DNA from: Streptomyces ficellus
GTDB lineage: Bacteria; Actinomycetota; Actinomycetes; Streptomycetales; Streptomycetaceae
Assembly: GCF_030406405.1 (NCBI RefSeq)
Contig: NZ_JAUEPL010000031.1
Coordinates: 1 to 64,000, forward strand
Direction of reading: 5' to 3'
Length of the DNA stretch: 64,000 nt
Notes under the pieces: model-generated
The model's input: only the letters and a program-made list of their open reading frames with translations
Told to the model about the DNA's origin: nothing
Databases searched by the model: none
Shown: positions 59,706 to 64,000 of the stretch, piece after piece
Position numbering within the stretch: the stretch's first letter is position 1
How the letters are laid out: every line of letters begins with the position of its first letter
Program-made: the position numbers and the translations under genes

Positions 59706-60032
59706 CTACGCCTGGCCCGTTTCGAAGCGGGTCACCTTCCCGTCCTCCCCCACCATGAACCGCCACGCCGTCCGCATCTCGCCCCACGTGTCGTTGCGGT
59801 AGAGGGCGATCAGGGCACGGCCGTCGGCCTGCTCGGACTCCACGTCCATGTGGCCGTTCGAGGCGAAGATCTCAAGGTCGGCCCACTCACGCAGCTCACG
59901 GTCGGAGCCGTCGTCGGACATGGTGGCGTCCGGGCTGAGCGTGTCCCAGAAGGCCTGCCGGTCGCCGGCGTTGACGGCGGCGACGAAGGAGCGCACGGCG
60001 GGGTCGGTGAGTCGGTCCACGGGGATGGTCAT
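59706..60032 (-). CDS. SnoaL/NTF2-like protein
   Basis: The protein has 108 residues. The cone-shaped NTF2 fold is suggested by VRSFVAAVNAGDRQAFWDTLSPDATMSDDG, then FASNGHMDVESEQADGRALIALYRNDTWGEMRTAWRFMVGEDGKVTRFETGQ. The family includes polyketide cyclases, isomerases and non-enzymatic binders. No function can be assigned. The ATG at 60032 has GGAGAG upstream on its strand. Confidence 0.82.
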   Translation of the reverse strand: MTIPVDRLTDPAVRSFVAAVNAGDRQAFWDTLSPDATMSDDGSDRELREWADLEIFASNGHMDVESEQADGRALIALYRNDTWGEMRTAWRFMVGEDGKVTRFETGQA

Positions 60033-60218
60033 GGTCTCTCCTTCGGTACGGGGACGAATGCGGGGGCGAGCGCGGGGGGCGGACGCCCCACACCCGTACA
60101 CCCGCGTGCCCCGCGCCGCGTGGACCTTGCGCCACCCGTGGCGCGTCAGCCGTCCGCCGCCCGCGCCTATGCCCGCACCGCATATCATCCGGGCACGCAA
60201 CAGGGGAGGTTCGCGTCC

Positions 60219-60536
60219 ATGGACGACACCTGGGACACCGTCGACCGGCTGCTCACCTGGCTCGACGACGCGTCCGGCCGCCCGCCCGAGCAGGACGTGC
60301 TGCTGCGGATGCTGAAGCTGTCGGAGGAGGTCGGCGAGGCGGCGCAGGCGCTCATCGGGGCGACCGGCCAGAACCCCCGCAAGGGCACCACGCACACGTG
60401 GCAGGACGTGGAGTCGGAGTTGTGCGACGTGATCGTCACGGCGATGGTCGCGCTGCGTACGCTCACCCCGGAGGCGCGTCACGTCTTCAGGGCGCACCTG
60501 GACCGGATCGCGGCCCGCTCACTGGGCACGGCGTAG
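60219..60536 (+). CDS. MazG-like nucleotide pyrophosphohydrolase
   Basis: The protein has 105 residues as one all-alpha NTP-PPase module. MLKLSEEVGEAAQALIGATG near 32-51 and VESELCDVIVTAMVAL near 66-81 supply the ExxE and ExxD metal ligands. Such enzymes hydrolyse non-canonical NTPs to NMP and pyrophosphate. GGGGAGG lies upstream of the ATG at 60219. Confidence 0.88.
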   Translation: MDDTWDTVDRLLTWLDDASGRPPEQDVLLRMLKLSEEVGEAAQALIGATGQNPRKGTTHTWQDVESELCDVIVTAMVALRTLTPEARHVFRAHLDRIAARSLGTA

Positions 60537-60698
60537 CGCCGTGGCCGCCGGCGTAGCGCCGTGCCCGCCCGCCCGGCACCGTGACCGCTCGCCTGGCGAC
60601 CGAGCCCCACCGCGCCGACCGCCTTCCGACCGAGCCCGCGCCCACCGCCCCAGCACCGTAGGCACGACCCGACGACCGAGCCGAGCCGCGCCGACCGA

Positions 60699-61169
60699 CT
60701 AGCGCCGCTCGACCGCCGCCGCGAGGTCCGCCAGGTCCCGTTCGACCGACCTGGCCACCGCCTTGCGCCCGAGCCCTCCGAGCGCCTTGGCGAGCAGCCC
60801 GCCGAGGCCGCCGGCCCCCGGCCGGGCCGAGAAGGCGACCCGCACCAGGGTCCGCCCCGGCTCGGTCTCGCGGATGGTGAACTCGGAGACGTAGTGCGTA
60901 CCCCGCGAGTCGGCCTCCACGACATAGCGGGCCGGGGCCTCGCAGGCCGTGACGTACAGCTCCTCCGTGGTCTCCTTGCCGAGCATCCGCCGCGTCTCAC
61001 GCCACCGGGTACCCGTCTGGAACGGGCCCTCCGTGAGCACATCGACCCGCTCGACGCCGGTCAGCGTCCCGGGCAGCCCGTGCAGATCGGTGAGCGCCTC
61101 CCAGACGCGGGTGCGGGGAGCTTCGATGTGCCGTTCGACGGTGACGACGGTGACCTCTGGAGTACCCAT
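60699..61169 (-). CDS. SRPBCC-family protein
   Basis: The protein has 156 residues with a START/Bet v1-like ligand-binding fold. TVVTVERHIEAPRTRVWEALTDLHGLPG opens the domain. RWRETRRMLGKETTEELYV and TIRETEPGRTLVRVAFSARP form the sheet, and the long C-terminal helix (VERDLADLAAAVERR) closes it. It binds an unknown hydrophobic ligand. An ATG at 61178 would add three residues. The 160 bp downstream contains only imperfect GCGTAGCGCCGTG repeats. Confidence 0.82.
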   Translation of the reverse strand: MGTPEVTVVTVERHIEAPRTRVWEALTDLHGLPGTLTGVERVDVLTEGPFQTGTRWRETRRMLGKETTEELYVTACEAPARYVVEADSRGTHYVSEFTIRETEPGRTLVRVAFSARPGAGGLGGLLAKALGGLGRKAVARSVERDLADLAAAVERR

Positions 61170-61238
61170 AGCTGGCATTCTCGCCCGTAAGGGAGATACC
61201 GACGAGTCAAGCCGTACGGCCGGAGGGCCACCCGGCGG

Positions 61239-61430
61239 CTAGACCATGGGGTCGATGTCCCGCCCGGCCAGGCCGCTCTCCTGCTCGCTCTGTTCCCTGA
61301 GCCGACGGGCCTTGTCCTTCAGCCTCTGGCGCTGCTCCGGGTCGGAGGCACGCTCGGCGGCCTGGTCCAGTTCCAGGGCCTTTTCGCGCAGCTGCCTCAC
61401 ACGGCCTTGGGATTTGTCCGGAACGCTCAT
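61239..61430 (-). CDS. Small helical protein, DUF6381-like
   Basis: The protein has 63 residues, highly charged and almost all helix (GRVRQLREKALELDQAAERASDPEQRQRLKDKARRLREQSEQE). It matches my memory of DUF6381, a small Streptomyces family of unknown role. AAGGAG is well placed before the ATG at 61430. Confidence 0.72.
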   Translation of the reverse strand: MSVPDKSQGRVRQLREKALELDQAAERASDPEQRQRLKDKARRLREQSEQESGLAGRDIDPMV

Positions 61431-61626
61431 GGTTCACTCCTTGGTTACGGGGGGGGAGGGCGGCGCCTCGCCCCGCCACCAGGGAAGCAGCGTCCCCGCC
61501 ACGCCGCATCCGGAGCGGCTCCTCCGTTCGTACCAGCCCCGATGGCGGCCGTAACCGGCGCGGGCGACGGTGGTCGAGGCGTCGGCGAACCTCCGGCGCT
61601 TCTCATCGATCGCCAGGGAGTCCGCC

Positions 61627-62223
61627 ATGTCCGAACGCAACACGGTGCTGCGCAGCCTGCACGATGTGGGGCTGGCCGCGTGGTTCGGCGGTGCCTTGAT
61701 GGGCGCCGTCGGCCTGAACGGCGCAGCCCGCGACGAGGGCGGCACCTGGGCCACCACCGCCCGCATCGCCAGCAGCGGCTGGGCGAAGTGGACGCCGGTC
61801 AACGCGGCGGCGATCGGCGCGCACCTCGTCGGCTCCAGCGGCCTGCTCGCGGCGAACGCCGCCCGGGTCGTCGGCCAGCAGGGCGTGGCGACCTCCACCG
61901 TGGTCAAGACGGCGCTGACCGGCGCGGCCCTGGCCGCGACCGCGTACAGCCGCGTGCTGGGCAAGAAGATCGAGCTGGCCGCCTCCTCCGACCCCCAGGA
62001 CGCGGAGAAGGCCGCCAAGCACCCCATCGACACCGACAAGGCGCAGCGCCACCTGTCGTTCATGCAGTGGAGCGTGCCGGCGCTGACCGGTGGCCTGCTC
62101 ATCCTCAACGCCCTCCACGGCGAACAGCAGCGCCCGACCGAGCAGTTGCACGGCATGTGGCAGCGCGCCCGTTCGCTGGCCCCGCACATGCCCTCCGCTC
62201 CCGACTGGCACCTGATGCGCTGA
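61627..62223 (+). CDS. Unknown membrane-associated protein
   Basis: The protein has 198 residues. Several small-residue hydrophobic stretches (GLAAWFGGALMGAVGLNGAA, NAAAIGAHLVGSSGLLAANAARVV, VVKTALTGAALAATAYSRVLG, VPALTGGLLILNALHG) suggest three to four membrane helices. I know similar Streptomyces proteins without function. AGGGAG lies before the ATG at 61627. A terminator hairpin follows. Confidence 0.75.
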   Translation: MSERNTVLRSLHDVGLAAWFGGALMGAVGLNGAARDEGGTWATTARIASSGWAKWTPVNAAAIGAHLVGSSGLLAANAARVVGQQGVATSTVVKTALTGAALAATAYSRVLGKKIELAASSDPQDAEKAAKHPIDTDKAQRHLSFMQWSVPALTGGLLILNALHGEQQRPTEQLHGMWQRARSLAPHMPSAPDWHLMR

Positions 62224-62269
62224 CGGCCGCAGGGGGCGCCTGCGGCGGAAATGGTCGTGCGAACGACGG

Positions 62270-62307
62270 GTGCGGCCACCGGGACAGGCAGTCGCCGGTG
62301 GCCGCAC
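62270..62307. terminator. Convergent terminator
   Basis: Perfect 13-bp stem GTGCGGCCACCGG with CCGGTGGCCGCAC around a 12-nt loop, between the two convergent genes ending at 62223 and 62349. Confidence 0.8.
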
Positions 62308-62348
62308 CTGGTCCTTGGCGAGGCGGTCGCCTCACCGAGGAAGAGCCT

Positions 62349-62972
62349 CTAGTTGAGGCAGTTGGTAACGCTCATCTGCGGGTTCAAGGGGTCAGTGCCG
62401 TCGGCGCGCACCGTGCTCGAGCCACCGCAGGTGTGGTTGACGCCCTCGGACGTGGTCAGGGAGGCGGGGCCGTGGGTGGTGACCTCAACCGTCGTGGTGG
62501 TGAGACGGATCTCCGTTTCGGTCTGCCCCTTGGTGTCCCCGCTCACGAACTTTTCGCCTGCTTTGATGGTCGTGTCGCACTGGCCGGCGCTGTAGTCCCG
62601 GAAGGAGAGCGTCGCCGTGTCGATCTCGAAGTTGTTCGGGCCGTTGCCCATGCAGCCGAAGCTCACGGTGGTGCCCAGGGCGGTCGTGATGTCGATGTTG
62701 CAGTTGCCCGTCTGGTCGTTGAAGATCAGTGTCGTGCCCTGGACGCTGGGCTTGTTGTGGCCGTTGCACTGGATCTGGATGGTGACCAGCTGACCGTTGA
62801 CCGTCACGTTGCAGTTGGTCCGCACGGTCGCGTCATCACTGACGTCGACGCATCCCGTGGGCAGCGGGTCAGCCGTGGTGGTGGCCGAGGCGGTGGCCGG
62901 GAAGGCCATCAGCCCCACCACCAGCGCGACGGCTGACAGCAGTGCGCGTATCAGATGGCGTGGTGTCTGCAT
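62349..62972 (-). CDS. Secreted unknown protein, cysteine-containing beta-rich
   Basis: The protein has 207 residues. A signal peptide (RHLIRALLSAVALVVGLMAFPATASA) is followed by a T/N/G-rich beta-type mature domain with six cysteines (PTGCVDV, RTNCNVTV, IQCNGHN, GNCNID, VSFGCMGN, AGQCDTT and others). These probably form disulfides. AAGGAG precedes the ATG at 62972. It is an extracellular protein of unknown function. Confidence 0.8.
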   Translation of the reverse strand: MQTPRHLIRALLSAVALVVGLMAFPATASATTTADPLPTGCVDVSDDATVRTNCNVTVNGQLVTIQIQCNGHNKPSVQGTTLIFNDQTGNCNIDITTALGTTVSFGCMGNGPNNFEIDTATLSFRDYSAGQCDTTIKAGEKFVSGDTKGQTETEIRLTTTTVEVTTHGPASLTTSEGVNHTCGGSSTVRADGTDPLNPQMSVTNCLN

Positions 62973-63422
62973 GGACAGCTCCTTCGGTCGGGACCGGGTT
63001 CGGTGCAGCAGTGCAGAGGGTGAACGACCGTCGCGCGAGTCAGCGCGCGCAGCCTGGCCACCGGTCGGCGTTGACGACCGATTGGTGCGAAGTACGTGAC
63101 CGGCGGCTCTACTTCGACAGAAGTAAGGGGCGGACCTGCTGCGAAACAGGCGTGTTGCCACAGGCCCGTCGACCATAGGGATCACCGCCCCCACATCCGT
63201 CACCGGGCGCAGTAGTTGTACCACCCTGCGCATCCGTACGGCAGGGCGGAAACCGGCCGCGCAGGCCGACGTGATGACGTGATGAGGAACGCGTACACCG
63301 CGGGGCTGGGAGAGCGAGGGAACCGTGCCCCGGCCGATCATCATGCCGCTGGGTGCGCGGCAGAGCGGTCCGGCTGATCCGGGTCCGCCCGACCGAGGTT
63401 GGCGGGAGGCGCCCGCCCCCGG
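62973..63422. other. Gap with no supported gene
   Basis: About 450 bp between the two minus-strand genes. It presumably holds the promoter of the secreted protein. I found no convincing frame, hairpin or operator. Confidence 0.4.
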
Positions 63423-63938
63423 CTAGCGGGGCTGGGGCACGAGGCGCGGTCCGGTGCAGCTGGCCCGGCCGAAGGCGCCTTCAGCGGTGGCGCGTTGGAC
63501 GTGCTGCCCGCGGACGGCGAGGTCACAGGCCGCTTGGCCGCCGCTCTCGCCCAGGGTGATCGCCACGGTCGGGGCTTTGCCCAGCGGTACCCGGACGGTC
63601 TTCTTCCACGGGAACGTGGCGTCCATGTCGACGGTGGCCGTGCCGAGCTCGCTGTGCACGAGATACGTGACCTCGGCCATGCCCTCGCCGGAGACCTCGT
63701 AGGTCACCTCGGCCGTGGGCACCGCGCGCGGCTCGGGCCTCTCCTCGGCGGTGTGGAACATGCCGTACCCGGCCAGGCCGCCGCAGGCGACGAGCAGCAG
63801 CGCGGCGGTCCCCACGCGCCGGCGTCCTCCCGCGCCCTCCGGCGCATCGGCGTCCGCCACTTCGGCGACCTTCGCTTCCGGGCCTTCGGTCTCTCTCCCT
63901 TCCGGCTTCGTCTTCTCGGTGGGTGTGGTGGCTGGCAT
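63423..63938 (-). CDS. MmpS-like membrane-anchored protein
   Basis: The protein has 171 residues. The acidic cytoplasmic N-terminus (about 40 residues) is followed by one membrane segment (GTAALLLVACGGLAGYGMF). The extracytoplasmic beta domain has VTYEVSGEGMAEVTYLV, TFPWKKTVRV and GGQAACDLAVRGQ, with two cysteines. This matches the actinobacterial MmpS/transport-accessory type. No MmpL partner is seen before the window ends. The last 62 bases contain no further gene. Confidence 0.78.
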   Translation of the reverse strand: MPATTPTEKTKPEGRETEGPEAKVAEVADADAPEGAGGRRRVGTAALLLVACGGLAGYGMFHTAEERPEPRAVPTAEVTYEVSGEGMAEVTYLVHSELGTATVDMDATFPWKKTVRVPLGKAPTVAITLGESGGQAACDLAVRGQHVQRATAEGAFGRASCTGPRLVPQPR

Positions 63939-64000
63939 GACCGGACCCGGCTTTCGGTGAGTCGGCTGAGCGGAACCGGGCGGTTATACACCGTGGCCAC

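Overview
The window is high-G+C chromosomal DNA of an actinomycete, almost certainly a Streptomyces. Evidence: pervasive G/C third positions, many GTG/TTG starts, GGAGG-type ribosome binding sites, and a gene set that is syntenic in the genus (MalR repressor, PAP2 phosphatase, GlnE, a type-I glutamine synthetase-like GlnA2, SpoIIE-type phosphatase, DUF3105/DUF305 pair, NadE, PanB, MetAP, NADPH:F420 reductase, heme oxygenase, Rsm22). No rRNA, tRNA or CRISPR array was seen.

Layout. (1) 1-8.3 kb: chromosomal genes malR, a PAP2 membrane phosphatase, glnE (minus), a PIG-L/LmbE deacetylase and a VOC protein. (2) 8.31-29.80 kb: an integrated actinomycete integrative and conjugative element (AICE) of about 21.4 kb. 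It is bounded by an identical 56-bp direct repeat that is the 3' end of a glutamine synthetase-like gene, not a tRNA. (3) 29.7-64 kb: ordinary chromosome, mostly housekeeping and conserved hypothetical genes.

The AICE reads left to right as follows. First comes a cargo region: a McrB-N/DUF3883 nuclease-like protein divergent from a UvrD helicase-nuclease, then two low-G+C genes, one with a HEPN-like RNxxxH motif. Next is a regulatory switch: a GntR-Nudix fusion, an XRE/TPR protein, and tandem palindromic operators over a promoter. The transfer module follows: DUF6284-like protein, coiled-coil protein, DUF2637/SpdB-like protein, small Zn-ribbon protein, large basic membrane protein, TraB translocase, a probable TRS/clt array and a small Spd-like membrane protein. 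Then come an orphan cytosine methyltransferase and a replication module (prim-pol protein, helicase-like ATPase, 13-copy iteron array). Last is the recombination module (xis, hairpin, int). Integration replaces the last codons of glnA2 and its terminator with element-borne equivalents. The displaced native 3' end and terminator remain at the left boundary.

Inferred workflow: Int and Xis move the element in and out of the glnA2 3' end. The prim-pol/helicase pair replicates the excised circle, probably from the iterons. TraB pumps double-stranded DNA after binding the TRS repeats, and the Spd-type proteins spread it through mycelium. The GntR-Nudix protein probably controls transfer and immunity. 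The cargo genes are candidates for a defence function that is not demonstrated here.
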